A stretch of DNA of 64,000 nt from Semisulcospira habei (Eukaryota; Mollusca; Gastropoda; Semisulcospiridae). The position numbers and the translations under genes are program-made. The stretch spans positions 161,224,093 to 161,288,092 of the forward strand of contig BTPG01000002.1 in NCBI GenBank assembly GCA_036245525.1, in the 5' to 3' direction. The notes beneath the pieces were generated by a model, which saw only the letters and a program-made list of their open reading frames with translations, did no database searches and was not told the DNA's origin. The number at the start of each line of letters is the position of its first letter. The stretch's first letter is position 1. Positions 22,473 to 35,039 of this stretch are shown piece by piece.

Positions 22473-23065
22473 TTATGGAGGCACTATCTTTGAAGACGCT
22501 AATCTTACAAATGATTTCAGGTGTGGAGGTAAAATATTCCACGCTTTAGCACCTGAAAAGTAAAGGCTGGTTTTACAGATGTCTAATCTAATGTTTGGAA
22601 GGTGGATCGAACTATTTCTCGTGTTTTTCCTATTATTGTCGGAAAATAGAGTTTTTAGATAGGGTGGGGCTTTTCCGTGCATGATCTTGTGCAGCAGAAC
22701 ACAGCGATTAAATTCAAACTGTTTATTCAATGTTAGCAACTTGAGAGATTTTAATTTTTCGTCAGTCGAAGTATGACCGGGAAGTAATAATTTCAGTAAT
22801 GCCCCGACGATACAAGAAATTACTGACTTTTTTCATGTGAACTTCGTTGCATCCATCCCAGACGGTAGAACTGTAGTCACAATGCGTTTTAATATGTGCA
22901 TGGAAAAGAGTTAACGGATATCTGTATTAACTATATGGCGTAGTTTTGATAACAGAAATAGATTTTTAGAGATTGTTTTGCATACAGTCAGTATGCGGTT
23001 TCCAGCTTAATTGGTTGTCCACTATAACGCCTAATAAGCGATGCCTAGTTACTTGTTCTACAGGC
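22473..23065 (-). pseudogene. LINE reverse-transcriptase C-terminus (CR1/L2/Jockey-like), decayed
   Basis: On the minus strand HRLLGVIVDNQLSWKPHTD (about 23050-22990) is the typical post-palm segment of these RTs. After stops, an 88-codon frame (22739-22473) reads MLTLNKQFEFNRCVLLHKIM...AWNILPPHLK, the usual LINE C-terminal region. It is truncated at 5' and contains stops, so it is not functional. The clade is not certain. Confidence 0.7.
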
Positions 23066-23670
23066 AGGCTAAGGAGAGTGTTAAAGGTGGTAGGCCATGC
23101 TGGTGTTTCGGACGTGTAGTAACTAGCATGCTCTTTGTCTTTAGAATACTAATAATCATGTGATTATCACTGCACCAGCCACAGTGACAGAGGCAGAAGA
23201 AACAAGAAACACAGACAGAGGCTGAAACAGACAGCCACAAGAGGCCGAGACACTGACTGATAGACAGACAGAAGAGCCTGGGCAGAAATACTGACAGACA
23301 AACCGACGAACATGAACTCTGAAAATGGAGCTGATTATTTTATTATGCAGACGCTTTCTGAGTCTTTCGTGCCGAACTCTATTGAAATAATGTAAAAAGA
23401 ATCTGACACTCACTGTCAGTGTTTCAGTGACTTCCGTAGGATTTACGTGACACTCATACCTATCTTTATGAACCGGATAGAATGGTATGACACGCGAACA
23501 TTTTCAATTTATACCATGTAATGAAAGTATCGTATTTTTAGCCGACTAAACAATACAAAATGTTCAATGGTGGTGTCAGAACAGCGCACATTTGGGAGCT
23601 GTACACCGAAGACTTTAATTTTGTACACTGACCGGGACATAGCCCATTACAGTTCAAAAGTTTGTGCATT
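23065..23670. other. No gene seen
   Basis: Purine-rich CAGACAG/GAGGC wording at 23180-23300; no supported frame. Confidence 0.35.
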
Positions 23671-23679
23671 TAGGAGCTT

Positions 23680-24090
23680 AGGTATTCTGGACTACCTATG
23701 AACTATCATGGTTTGGCGCTGAGCTATTCAGTCTGGAACCACCCTTGAACATGGTCGATCCTTCTAGGGTGCCACTGAAGCTATTCTGGCCGGCGCCACT
23801 CTTGATTATCACTACTGAGGCGCCAAAGATATGTTGCTATCACACCGCTTGAACTATCATGGTAGGCGCTAAGCTTGATTCTGATACCACTCTCAGTTGA
23901 ATATGGTCGCGATCACTCTAAGTGTCATGCTATTTTGGCACAGCCCTTGAAATAGTGGTAGGCCCGGTAGCGAGCCGCATGAAGTTCGGCTGGCACTACT
24001 CCGGCCTTCACGTCTGAGTATGTGGCCATCGTGATCACTTTAGGGGCTAAACTATTCTGGCACTACCATTGAACTATCATGGTCGATCTA
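23680..24090. repeat. Cluster of degenerate TTAA-hairpin remnants
   Basis: At least four imperfect repeats of 'gaactatcatggt', 'gcgc.aagctattctgg' and 'ccacccttgaa' type phrases in alternating order, consistent with an old, eroded tandem hairpin array. Confidence 0.5.
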
Positions 24091-24785
24091 TCTTCTGTAC
24101 ATGTCAAGCCTCGATGCGTTAGTGAGATTCAGCCCGTCATCATGATGTGAATGCAAACGTGAACTGTCTCTGCCGCCGCCTAGTGCCAGCGGCCGCGCTG
24201 GCGAAGAACTCTCAAGATGGCGGCCGCTGCCTACGCCGCGACGCCGCACGCTGTCGCCACTTTATAATTATACGCTCTATGGCCTGAACTGGCCAAATTT
24301 GACTACGTAATGTGACCTATGATCACGGTGACCTGCTCCCACAAAAGGTACCTTAAGTCGCTTTCAGCCAAATGGAGCTACAGGCCGAAAAGAGTGCAGG
24401 GGGTCATCTTGGATCAGTTCGAATGATCAACTTTAAATGCATGTTTCTCGCTTAATAAGAGGTCTACAACAATAGTTTTTGCATCAAGTTAATTTGTTTT
24501 GCTTGTAGATTGTAATTATGTAATATCTCAAAACTCAAAATTTCCGACTTATGTTCCCTTATTAGTATTAGTAGGGTTTGCGCGCTGCGAGTCAACTGCC
24601 GGGTCATGTGACGTAGGGAGGAACTAAACAAGGGGTTTCAGTGTATCATGTCACGGTCACATGGTACGGTTTGCGCTAAAGCAACTGGTCGTGTGACGTA
24701 GGGATGAAAACAAATATTATATATATATCATAGCATTATTGTACAAGAAAGAAGGAGAACAAATAGAGAGAAGAAAAAAAAAAAT

Positions 24786-24856
24786 GCCCCGGCAGGGGAT
24801 CGAACCCTGGATCTTCGGTTTACGAGACCGACGCCTTACCACTTGGCCACCGAGGC
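24786..24856 (-). tRNA. tRNA-Thr (anticodon CGU)
   Basis: The minus strand folds as a canonical cloverleaf of 71 nt. The acceptor GCCUCGG pairs with CCGGGGC (one G-U); the D arm is GCC...GGC with GG in the loop. The anticodon arm is UCGGU-CUCGUAA-ACCGA (anticodon CGU), and the T arm is CAGGG-UUCGAUC-CCCUG. A long T run follows the 3' end directly (complement of the A run at 24776-24785), an ideal pol III terminator. No intron. Probably functional; a very young tRNA-derived retroposon cannot be wholly excluded. Confidence 0.92.
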
Positions 24857-24859
24857 AGT

Positions 24860-25835
24860 TGCTGTCTTGTGTCCATAATACGTTTGTTATAGTCAAGTTT
24901 TGTGTCAGACGTCTACCCCATTTCGTAACTACAATTTTGTAATAGTAGATATTTAAATACTCAGCCTAAGGAAGACTATTTAGCACCTAACATAAGTCAC
25001 TTCCGTAATCTGCCTCACATTTTGTTCACCTCTGATGTTTGAAATAATTATGGCCGGGTCAGTCTCTTGCCAGTTTTTTTAATGGAAACGTTCGGAACCC
25101 TAGAGCTTTCCGTTAGCGGTAGCACTCCAAACGCGGCTCTCAGAAACAAACGAAAACCGCCTCTTAGATGTCTTTACCGTTTCTTTGAAAGATTGCCGAT
25201 AGAAAGCGAAAACCTGAAATGAATCCAAGGAGACTGGAAGGAAGTTATAAAGTTTAGTACAATTACCTGACAGTACGGGTACACCGTGGCCGTACAGGCA
25301 CACTTGAAATCTGCAGAGGTACACAGAGACTGGACACAGCAAGATGCCATATTGCCGTTTCCCCCAATAAAGTGCCTTTTTTTGTCAAACACAAGGGGCA
25401 AATTGCCTTCAGGTGTTGTTGTTTTGTTGTTGTTGTTGTTGTTGTTGTTTTTTGTTTTGTATGATGCAACATAACATTGTTAGTGACGTTTTCAATTACT
25501 TTTTTTGTTGTTGTTGTTAAATTATTGCGTCACCGTCTTGCGAAGAATTTAAAGTGTGCACGATGTGGAGTTTGTATCCTATTATTTTCAATGATTAGTT
25601 GAAGTGGTCACTAAAGCCCATATTTTTTTCAGACACGGAATTTGCTGTAGTGTCTCTACCAACTCTGCAACTGTATAATCATGCGGCGATACGGGTTTGT
25701 GTTTGCGTGTGTGCGTGCGTCTGTCACTGAGTTAGTCGGTGCACGTTGTGTAAGGGTGTCGTCTCGGTTAGATTTTGCACGTTTTCTTTCGAAGCGAAAT
25801 TTAACATTACAGATGGTTGTGATCAGTGTTATGAC
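24860..25835. other. No supportable gene
   Basis: Contains a (GTT)n-type tract near 25417-25450 whose translations are low-complexity. Confidence 0.4.
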
Positions 25836-25839
25836 AGAA

Positions 25840-26165
25840 GCAGCTCAGTGCACTGGTTGCCCGTAAAATTCCGCTGCCAGTACAAAATTGCAATTTTCGC
25901 CTCTCATCGGCATCATTGACGGATATCGTCCGGCCGTACCTTCTGCCAAGCTGTCTGTTTATAAGCCATCACGCACCCTCCGTTCCTCCATTGTCACAAA
26001 CGTTTTAAACTGATGATCCCGAAGCTTAACATGAAAACTGTCGGGAGCGTTCTTTCACCTTTTTAGCCCCAAGTTTGAGGAACACGCTGCCAACTGAAAT
26101 GCGGAATCTGCCCACACTATTGTCACAGTTTAAAGCTCACTTTAAGGTTGTAGGACACACCTCTT
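25840..26165 (+). pseudogene. LINE RT C-terminal remnant (plus strand)
   Basis: LHWLPVKFRCQYKIA near 25849, followed in shifting frames by equivalents of '..SRTLRSS', 'F..APSLRNTLPTEMR' and 'LSQFKAHFK', the ordered C-terminal landmarks of L2/CR1-type LINE RTs. Stops and frameshifts throughout. Confidence 0.6.
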
Positions 26166-26509
26166 TCGCGCATCTTTTCTGCGCATTTAGATACCGCTAT
26201 CTTGCGTCTGCCGTGACCTGAGACTGGAGTTCACCGGAAAAAAAAAACGCCGTACGTCAGGTCGTATTGCATACAAGCTCAATTTATCGATAATTGATAA
26301 AAGAGATATACTGTCTGAAATAGGTGTGTACGCTGACTGTTTCTATGCATAAAATGTTTTGTTTCCTCAGAAATAAGATACTTTTGCATAAGTTGCGACA
26401 AGTCATCGAGCGTAAGGCATAACCTGCGTAAAGGATAGCACCAAGCAACGCGCAATTTTACCTGAATTTACCTGAGTGGCCACTGAGCGCGGCCGATGGG
26501 GTAGGAAGT

Positions 26510-27400
26510 TTGAGAACTTATTTTAACCCCCTTAACTGTCTCTTTATCATGGCGGTTCTTGAACTGGTTGACAGTTTCAGCTTCGACAATTGATTGTTTC
26601 AGAGCATTCCGCCATGGGTTCACACATGACTCTGGGAAAAAAAGTTTTTTCTAAGATTCAGTCTGGACCTCCCTTTGAACAGTTTGTTGCTGTGACCTCT
26701 ATGGTAAAATGATGACTGGCATGAAGTAAAAAATATGTCCGCAGAACTTGAACTTTTTCAAGTCCCTTTATGATCTTGAAAGTCTCGATGAGATCTCCCC
26801 TGTCTCTCCTTTCTTCCAATTTCTGCAAATTGCAAAAGGTCAGTCTCTCCTCATACGGCAGGTGACCAATCCCTGTAATCGATCTTGTAGCTCTCCTCTG
26901 CACCTTTTCCAACTCTGCGATGTCTTTTTTGAGGTATGGTCGCCATGCTTGGATACAATACTCTAAATGTGGTCGTGTAGAGTGGGACAATAACTTCTCT
27001 AGTTCTGGCTATAACTGTTCGCATGATCTGCCCCACTGCTCTGTTGGCTCGCTTTGCTGCCACGCAGCACTGGCGACTGACCGACAGTGACCTGTGCATG
27101 ATGACGCCTAGGTCCCTTTCTTCCTCCACTGCTCCAAGTTCTTGTCCTCCCAGCGTGTAAACCTGACAAGTGTTTTTACGGCCTGCACTGATGCAGAGTC
27201 TTGCACTTGTCCACGTTATACTGCATCAGCCACCTCTCTGACCATCTTTCTGCTACCTTAAGGTCATGCTGTAGTTTGTCGCTCCCCGCTGGGTCGGAGA
27301 CGTCGCCGTAGATCTTAGTGTCATCAGCAAACTTTAGAACGCTGGTCAGCATATCGTCCTCCAAGTCATTAATGAACACCTGGAACAAGGTCTGAATTTC
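26510..27400 (-). pseudogene. CR1/Jockey-like LINE RT, 5'-truncated and frameshifted
   Basis: Minus-strand frames in order. 27388-27176 has FADDTKIYG (RT catalytic box) and LMQYNVDKCK. 27129-26851 has ERDLGVIMHRSLSVSRQC. 26990-26658 has RPHLEYCIQAWRPYLKKD, KVQRRATRSITGIG and YEERL. The copy starts abruptly inside the palm domain, as expected of 5' truncation during reverse transcription, and needs at least two frame changes. Confidence 0.8.
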
Positions 27401-27409
27401 TGAATCTGA

Positions 27410-28100
27410 AGTTTTAAAAAAAAGAACGGGCCAACCAAACGGGAAGCAGTCTACGTGGCAGCCAGGAAAACAACAAAATCTCTTCAGACATCAGCAACGA
27501 AAAGGTAAACTAAATTAGAAAAAAGGGTGGTGGTGTTTGCTAAGCGACTAGCTAGAACACGAGGTACTAGCAGAAGCAAAATGTCATAATATAAGTGGCA
27601 TATCTCACTGGTTCAGCGTCCAACCCTTTTATGCACCGCCGTGAGATATCACCTGCACGGCGTAAAACCCCCATAGCTAACTGTCCGTGTATGCATGGAA
27701 ATTTAAGTCCCCACAGTACTAGTGCTGTCGCCACTGCCTACCTGCAATGAAGAAGAATACATTTTATTGTGGGTTGAGGGGGGGGGGGGGGGGGGCATTC
27801 CGGCCATGTCAGTCACCACCTAGAAGTAGAACATTTCCATACATTTTCGGAGAGCCTTTACTAATACGGTGGAGGGTATGTAGTCGACATTGTAGTTATA
27901 TTAAACCAGTACCAGTGCTTATTATCTAGGAAAATGTACTGTGTGTAGAAAAAAGTCCTGCTAAGGGAGAATTTGGCATTATGAACCTCTAACTCAGTAA
28001 CTGCTTCCAGTACTTAGTAACTTAATTTGCTCATCCATTCCCTTGCTGTCTTATAAAGGCTATATTACAGATTAGGATATAGGTCCAGCATTTTTTTTTT
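27410..28100. other. No gene; poly-G tract and a small repeat
   Basis: 27690-27850 resembles 10033-10243 ('atgcatggaaatttaa' and 'tgcctacctgcaatga'), with poly-G at 27779-27796. Confidence 0.5.
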
Positions 28101-28104
28101 TTTG

Positions 28105-28215
28105 TTCAAGGATGGTGCCAGAATAGCTTGGCGGATGAGACGCCGATCGATTTTGGCACCACCCTTAAACTATCATAGTCACATTTATGTCAAGCAGTGG
28201 GTGTATCAGGAGTAA
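28105..28215. repeat. Degenerate TTAA-hairpin element
   Basis: 'gttcaaggatggtgccagaa' pairs imperfectly with 'ttttggcaccacccttaaac'; the right boundary resembles 'aaaagggtta'. Confidence 0.55.
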
Positions 28216-28815
28216 AAGGGTTACCTAGTACTTTATAGGTATGTATGTATGTTAAATTAAACCAACACTACTTTGACTGAAACCCTAATATTTGTTGACT
28301 ACCATTTTGGATGACCTTGGAATGTGTGATATATGCTTATTTATTTTTTCATTGTATGATTGTGGTTTGTATCAAAGTTTTTGCAATTTCCCCATCAAAT
28401 TTGGCACAAGGGTAGCTGATGATGAAATCTTCCTCATCCTATAGATACTAATTTGGTTGACTCCTTACACAGGTCAAGAGTCACAGAAGGTTGACAAACG
28501 TTAGAAAAATGCATAATTGTAATTTGTAGAGAAAATACAAATTTCACTAGTACAAAAGCAAGCCTTTATGTTGAGACTTGTGACACTTATATCAGCTACC
28601 TCAGTTCTGGAAAGGTCACACAGTTTATACTTATATGTGAATTAGTTATGCACATGAGGCGTACAGACTTTGCAATTCTTGTTTGTTCTTTGCGGTGTAC
28701 ACAGTTTATGTCACATTTATTTTGAAAGTAATAATCTGCTCCTGCATTTAGTTCACACAAAGTGAAATTGTCATGCTGCCGAACAACACAGTAATAATCG
28801 TGTATTTCATTTCAG

Positions 28816-28965
28816 GCCAATACTGCTGTTGACCTCTCACTGTGGAGTCTCAGTACTCTCACCCAGAGGACTTACTTGCAAACAAGCGCATAAGTATGGC
28901 GCCTACACCAAGGCCACAGCTCAAGTGAAGTGAAGGAAGGCGACACTTATTCTCCTGGACTAAAG
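28816..28965 (+). pseudogene. Decayed duplicate of the 29705 exon
   Basis: It lies between an acceptor ('tttcatttcag', ending 28815) and a donor (gtagat at 28966) almost identical to those of the intact exon. The 150-nt block aligns with the 222-nt exon but has an internal deletion and one in-frame stop. The end EGDTYSPGLK is conserved (EGDTYSPGLE in the intact exon). It is most likely a dead tandem exon duplicate. Confidence 0.6.
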
Positions 28966-29089
28966 GTAGATCATACCGGTAGATCTGTGACTAGAATCAG
29001 GTGCAGAACAAAACGCAACTATAGTGTGATTGTGAATGAACACATCATACTGTAATGCTTTCTGTCATTGGCTCATGTGTGCAGCAAGT

Positions 29090-29520
29090 GTGAGGCTATG
29101 TTCTGGGCCATTCGTCGTCCATGGTAAATGGTAATGTTGGCATTTTCTTGGAGACCTTTCAAACTACAGTCTTCAACGTGGCCCAAGGATACTCTGTGGC
29201 AAGACTTGTCTTAGCATACCAGTTTGAGTTAAGACCAAGGGTCATGAGAAATCAAGAAATAGGTAAAAAAATAGCCATATTTTGACAACAGATATTTTTT
29301 CTCAAATATTATTCACAAATACAAAAGCCAGCCCTTTACTGATGCGGAGACTCATGGCACTTAAATTTCAGTCACCTTTTGGAAAGGTCACACAGTTCAG
29401 ATTATGTAAATGATCATTTTTAAATGCACATGAGCGATCCAGGCTTCACCATTGTTGTTTGTGGTGTTTACAATTTATTTCACATTAGTTTGAAGGTAGT
29501 AATGCGTAAAATAAATGTAG
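29090..29520 (+). repeat. Repeat C fragment
   Basis: 'tgttctgggccattcgtcgt', 'ggcattttcttggagacctt' and 'ggcccaaggatactctgtgg' match 15730-16680. Related fragments lie at about 28330-28750 and 30600-30990, i.e. in the introns around the duplicated exons. Confidence 0.7.
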
Positions 29521-29535
29521 GGGCATATTGGGCAG

Positions 29536-29555
29536 GGAGGGGGGGGGGGGGGGGA
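29536..29555. repeat. Poly-G tract
   Basis: About 18-20 G residues; similar runs at 30818-30834 and 31665-31687. Confidence 0.9.
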
Positions 29556-29704
29556 AGCTCTCCCGCCCCGGCCCCGAATTGTTTATAATGCTATAACAAA
29601 GTCCCTTTTTGGGGAGTTTGGAACCAACCCACCTTGAAATAAGATCAGACGTGAAATTGGCATGCTGCTAAACAACACGTTAATAAACATGTATTTCATT
29701 TCAG

Positions 29705-31174
29705 GTCAATGCTGCTGTTGACGTCGCACTGCAGAGTCGCACCCAGAGGGTACACTTTCAAAACAAGCACAGAACACAGAAGTATGACGCCTACACCAAG
29801 AAGAGGCAGGAGCTAGTCAGGTCATGTTTGCTCAAAAGGAGAAGGTCACAGCTGAAAGCAGGCAATGCCAGTTCCAGTGGATCAACTAAAGTGAGAGAAG
29901 GTGACACTTATTCTCCTGGACTCGAGGTAAATCATACCGGTTGATTTGTGAATAGAATCAGGTTCATAACAAAACACAACTGGTGTGAATAAACACATCA
30001 TACTGTAATGCTTTCTTTCATTTTGAAGATGGTGTAGTACAGTACCAGCATTCTCTACAAAACACCGAATGCTAAAATCACTTGCTGTCAACAAGTGGCA
30101 CCATATTGCATTTGATTTGGAAACTAGAGGCTTGTGCAAGTCTGCAAATACTGTCATTTTCTTTAATAAGCACTTAGTGCACACAGAATGACAAGAAAAC
30201 ACTGAATACCACCTTTTAATAATAAATAATAATAATACCGTTATTATATAGGCGCTTTTTCCTCAATTTTGGGGAAATCGACTCAAAGCGCCGCGCCTGA
30301 AACCCAACACACACACTCACGAAACAGACACGGATTTACACCATTTAAGACAAACACAGTACAAACACAGTACAAGACAGACAAAGGGCCAGTTCAGCTA
30401 CTGAAGTTACTGAGATTTTTGATCGCTTGTATTTGAAATTTGTAAAGTGGCCTGAGACCGGTACCAAAGTGTGCGGGTGGTGGGGTGGGTTTTTGGTCCA
30501 GTGTGTACTGTTGCTAAACAGCAATATGTTAAACGTGTCCTGTATGAAACATTTTCTGCAAGTTACACTTTGATGCTGATTCTAGATATATTTATACACC
30601 CATTGTGGTCATTTAAAGCTCAGTTGTGTCTCATATGTGGCTCATGTGTGATAGCAAATCTAAGTGTTTGTAATGGGTCGTCCATCGACTGTCTGTTATC
30701 TGTGGGCAACTTTAACATTGGTATTTCCTCAGAGACTATTTAAGCCTCAGACGTCCAACTTGGCACCATTCTAAACATACAAACTGCTGTGAACTTTCAA
30801 AGGTCAGGGTCACAGGGGGGGGGGGGGGGGGGGGGCCAGAAAGGGGTAAAAAATGGTCAGATTTTGACACAAATTGTTTCTCCTCACACAAGGTCACACA
30901 GGTTGGACGTATTATGTGGATTGGTCATACACGTAAACCATAAGGACATTCATTGTCTTTCTTGTTCTTGCTCTGAATACTGTCATAATTATTATGCATG
31001 TATGTACTTTGTAAAAATACTTGCAAACACATATATATGTACGCATAATGTGCATTTCAAAACTTTTTTTTGATTCTAAATTATCTTTTGCAGGTTGCAA
31101 TAGCCACATTGAAGAAGAGTTCAGCGGGTACGTCTCTCCGGGATGGCCAACCGACAGGAAGGCAAAGGAAGTGA
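29705..31174 (+). CDS. 3' end of a spliced host or transposon gene (two exons)
   Basis: Exon 29705-29926 (222 nt, phase 0 at both ends, no stops) lies between 'tttcatttcag' and 'gtaaatc'. It encodes a basic segment with AVDVALQSRTQRVHF, KYDAYTKKRQELVRSCL, KRRRSQLKAG and ending EGDTYSPGLE. Exon 31094-31174 follows an acceptor (tatcttttgcag), continues in phase 0 with VAIATLKKSSAGTS and ends at TGA. A polyA signal AATAAA is at 32188-32193. The basic coiled-coil-like 'KKR..' plus 'EG.TY.PG' pattern recalls linker regions of some transposase- or nuclease-like invertebrate proteins, but I do not recognise a family. Upstream exons are not identified. The 28816-28965 block is a decayed duplicate of the first exon. 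Confidence 0.55.
30217..30478 (-). mobile_element. tRNA-derived SINE, 5'-truncated
   Basis: The same 3' half as the SINE at 49241-49654: 'taccgttattatataggcgc', 'ggggaaatcgactcaaagcg' and 'ggcctgagaccggtaccaaa'. On the minus strand its tail is an (ATT)n run at 30217-30240. The tRNA head is missing. Confidence 0.8.
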
Positions 31175-32193
31175 ACTGATTGTCCTGTGGGCAAACATCC
31201 TGTTATTTTGCTGTCCATCCACAATGCTGGCCACAGTGCCAAGGTTTTGGACAGTCACATCCTTCGCAATGCAGCAAACGCCTTTGCCTTACTGCACTCT
31301 CCTGTCATGTCACGATTTGGAAACGCAGCTTAATTTGCATTAGTTTTTGATTATCCAGGGAAAACCCCTTTACTGCCAATGTGTTCATTTCAGCATATAA
31401 ACAGGTCTTTTTTGTGACAAGTTCTGAAATACTGGCATACATCAGTCATTCAAAATATGTACTCCACAGCTGACTCTTATGGGTTAGGAAACAGTGGTAC
31501 AGATAGATTTTTTGCAGCGTCGGTGTGAAACAAGGAGAAAACTTATCACTGCTCCACTTTGCATGATTATAAATGATATACATTCTGAAAATGGTCATTG
31601 GCCTCAGAGTATAACACCCATGGGTCCTTTCTGAAGAGGGGGTGTGCCAAAATATAGAAATGCAGGGGGGGGGGGGGGGGGGGGGGGATAGGTATGTAGT
31701 ATATATATACATATATGTCATTAAACCCTCTGCTCAAAATATACCAAATGTGGACTTGCTCAATGAAAATCGCAATACTTCTAAAGAGTGAGTTGACCAT
31801 GTAGATTTTTGCTTTACCCTCCATCTGTCACAGCAGATTTCAGTGGTTGGGTGATAACTGATCATAGGCATATGATATGTACTGTACTTTGTTTGTTTGT
31901 TTGTTTTATTATTTTTTTCTTCCTCTGTCAATCGTTGACTTTCAGCTCTGTAGCTTTACTTATCGTATCAGAATTGCTAATCACATTTCACACGTTTTCC
32001 AGACGTACTGTACATGACACATACTAGCAAACAGAATGACCTGACTATGATCTGTGTCCATTCAAGTCATTTGTGCTGTCTAAGGAACATGTGTACAGTG
32101 TAGTAATATGAGTAATAGTTAATTTTTGAGCGCAATCATGTAAGTTCTTTTGTGATTTTTCTCATGCCCCCAGCAGGTCCAAAATTAAATAAA
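31175..32193 (+). other. Probable 3'-UTR ending at a polyA signal
   Basis: Follows the terminal exon; contains a poly-G tract (31665-31687) and ends with AATAAA at 32188-32193. The length is inferred only from the signal. Confidence 0.4.
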
Positions 32194-33055
32194 GTAAAAC
32201 TGAAGCCAACATTGTGCACACAGTACCAGGTTGTGTGTGGTGGGTGCTATGCAATGTGCAATCAGTTGTGACACGATAGCCTGCACCATGTTGAGTTTTT
32301 GGAGAGTATTGCTTATATTAATGGCCGGCATGGTGCAGACTGTAGTAGTGTGAGGACAAAATAGGCCGTGAGGCCTTTGCAAATGTCCTTTCTTTCTTAA
32401 GTTACTTTATGAGTCTGCTATTCATGCAATTTTCCTATAAATCATTCATCATATGAATAGAAAAACTCTTTAAATTTTGGTAATTCGTCCAGCTGGTTTT
32501 TAAAGAATTTATGTTAGGTGCTTTTTTTAAAATGAAACTGGTAACTCATTCCAAACAATGGCAACTCTGTTAGAAAAACAAAACTTTTGCAGGTTAGTGT
32601 TGCAGTGCCTTACAAAGATTTTACCTTCAGAGTTTTGGGTTGTATTGTAGGCACTCTGCCAGCGTAGCACTGATGTATTTTGCAGTGTTGTGATATGGTC
32701 GACTGCACTGACTTTGTATCAAGAGCAGTAAAAGTATTGTTTGGTGTGCATGCCTATATTATGCAGACTAGGTGACACAGTGCATTTTACCCTTGTTATG
32801 CAGTTGTTACGGTATTTTATGTTGACATCAGCATTGTGCAGTATATGTTATGGGGTGTGAGACTGCATTTCACTTCGTTGTGCTGCAATGGGACAGAGTG
32901 TGGTACTGGTAACAGTATTGTTTGATTTTCATGCCAACATTGTGCACAGTTTGTGTTATGTGTGACAGTGTAGTGTAGTGGTGGCTGGACACTGAATTTC
33001 ACTGTTATAACGTAGTGGGATGTGCAAAGTTGAGTTATATCAGGACTTCAGTGAT

Positions 33056-33056
<1 letters not shown>
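32194..33056. other. No gene; weak degenerate repeats
   Basis: The phrase 'cattgtgca.a' with nearby 'tgtgttatg/gtgtgag' recurs near 32211, 32833 and 32937, suggesting an eroded tandem of irregular period. No coding is supported. Confidence 0.35.
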
Positions 33057-33595
<539 letters not shown>

Positions 33596-33965
33596 GTTAA
33601 GCATTCCGTGTTATCAGTGAAATTTTAATACAGAATAAGATGGCCGTCAGCCGGGGACGCAAAAACTCTTCGTGTTATATATATATGAGGGAAATAATGT
33701 ATGTAGTGGAAGGCTCTAAATGATAAGTCTGTCATTCCTTCTCTCATATCCCCCTTCTTTTATATACTGTGTAGTTGGCTCCCAAATAAATACCTCATGA
33801 GCAAGTGGTTGCCGGTGTCAGTCTCAGTTGGCATGCACACAACTGAAAATGACATCAGCTCCACTGTTCTCCACCCACTAGCTTGTATAAAGTCAGCACT
33901 TTGTCAATGTAAATGTGAATAATGTAGTTGAAATATGTTGTTGCACAGTAAAGCTGTATTTTGAG

Positions 33966-34560
33966 GGGGAGCTGGGTGGCTTGGTGGTAGTGTGTTTGAC
34001 TCTCATCCCAAAGGTCCTGGGTTCAAATACAGCTTGGGTCAAAATTTGTTCAGACCCTATTTCTGTGACCCATCTTTGAAATCACCTTTTATGGACAAAT
34101 TGATTGATTGATTGTACATTGCTTAACGTCCCGACAGCAACAAGGCTTTCTCAGGACGTGCCTGCACTGCTTTTGAAAAAAAAAACAAAAAAAAAACAGA
34201 ATATTGAATGTATGTCGCCAGCCGGTACACTACGTTAAATAAACCTACAACATGGGGCCTAAATAATGCTAAAACCATTTGGCAACACACATCCAATATC
34301 AAGAGCTACAGGCAGTGCAGACAGTAGGAAGAGTTTTAAAAAGGCAAATACAGATGAATGGACCTCGGGTAGACAGAAACACATGCCCCAGAATAGAAAG
34401 GAAAACCCACCCTGTGGGGCTGACCAGGGTGACCCTGGGAACTAAAAAGTACCTAACCCCACCCAAGTCCCCCAGGGCAGACCCGGGTGGGGTGTTTTAT
34501 GGACAAAAGATGTTAAGCCCTAAACATTTAACATTTTGTATTTGAGGTAGTTACTTTTGT
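33966..34560 (+). mobile_element. tRNA-like SINE interrupted by a family-B copy
   Basis: The head 'ggtggcttggtggtagtgtg' fits a pol III A box and 'gggttcaaatac' fits a B box. The body continues 'gtgacccatctttgaaatc', is split by family-B copy 5, and resumes 'aaaagatgttaagccctaaa'. Imperfect flanking repeats 'tgtattttga' / 'tgtatttga' (left near 33954, right near 34548) may be its TSD. Confidence 0.65.
34100..34494 (-). mobile_element. SINE-like family B, copy 5
   Basis: Minus-strand copy with the perfect 13-bp TSD TTTTATGGACAAA (34087-34099 and 34495-34507); the tail (GATT)n is at the left. Confidence 0.85.
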
Positions 34561-34598
34561 ATGGGTGCCTATGTGCATTGTAGCCTAATATGCTTTCA

Positions 34599-35035
34599 GG
34601 ACGGGGAAGTGGTGCAGTGGTTAAGGCGTCTGCCTCCAATGCCAAAGGTGCGAGGTTCGATACCGGGTTCCGGCGTTGGATTTTTCTCCTCTGGTAAGTG
34701 TCACCGTCTGGGCAGTGGGCAGATGTTCACATCTGCACGGGACATAGACGACCCCGGCCCCCACGAGTCCCCTGCTGCCTTGCAGGCTTTGTCGCTTGGC
34801 TGCGGAAAGGCTAAGGGAGGAAACCCCTGACATCAAAGCCCCCGTGTCTCCGGGGAAGGCTTTTTTGAGCCAGAGACTAAGACGAGGACAGTCTGATATA
34901 AAACCTACGACCCGAGGACCTCGATGCCACCGTCCCAGCTTGCTAGGCCATGGCAAACGAACCAAGGGTTTAAAGGGTGGGGCCAGTACTGCGCACACTG
35001 CACTCCACCAAAAAGCTCCACCGCGCAGGCTTTAG
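34599..35035 (+). mobile_element. tRNA-derived SINE
   Basis: The tRNA-like head is 34604-34672: A box 'tggtgcagtggttaaggcgt' and B box 'aggttcgatacc'. It is followed by the 'ccggcgttggatttttctcc' segment shared with the SINE at 49241-49654. The tail then diverges from that SINE, giving about 430 bp. It abuts the L1/Tx1-like element on its right. Confidence 0.78.
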
Positions 35036-35039
35036 GCCT

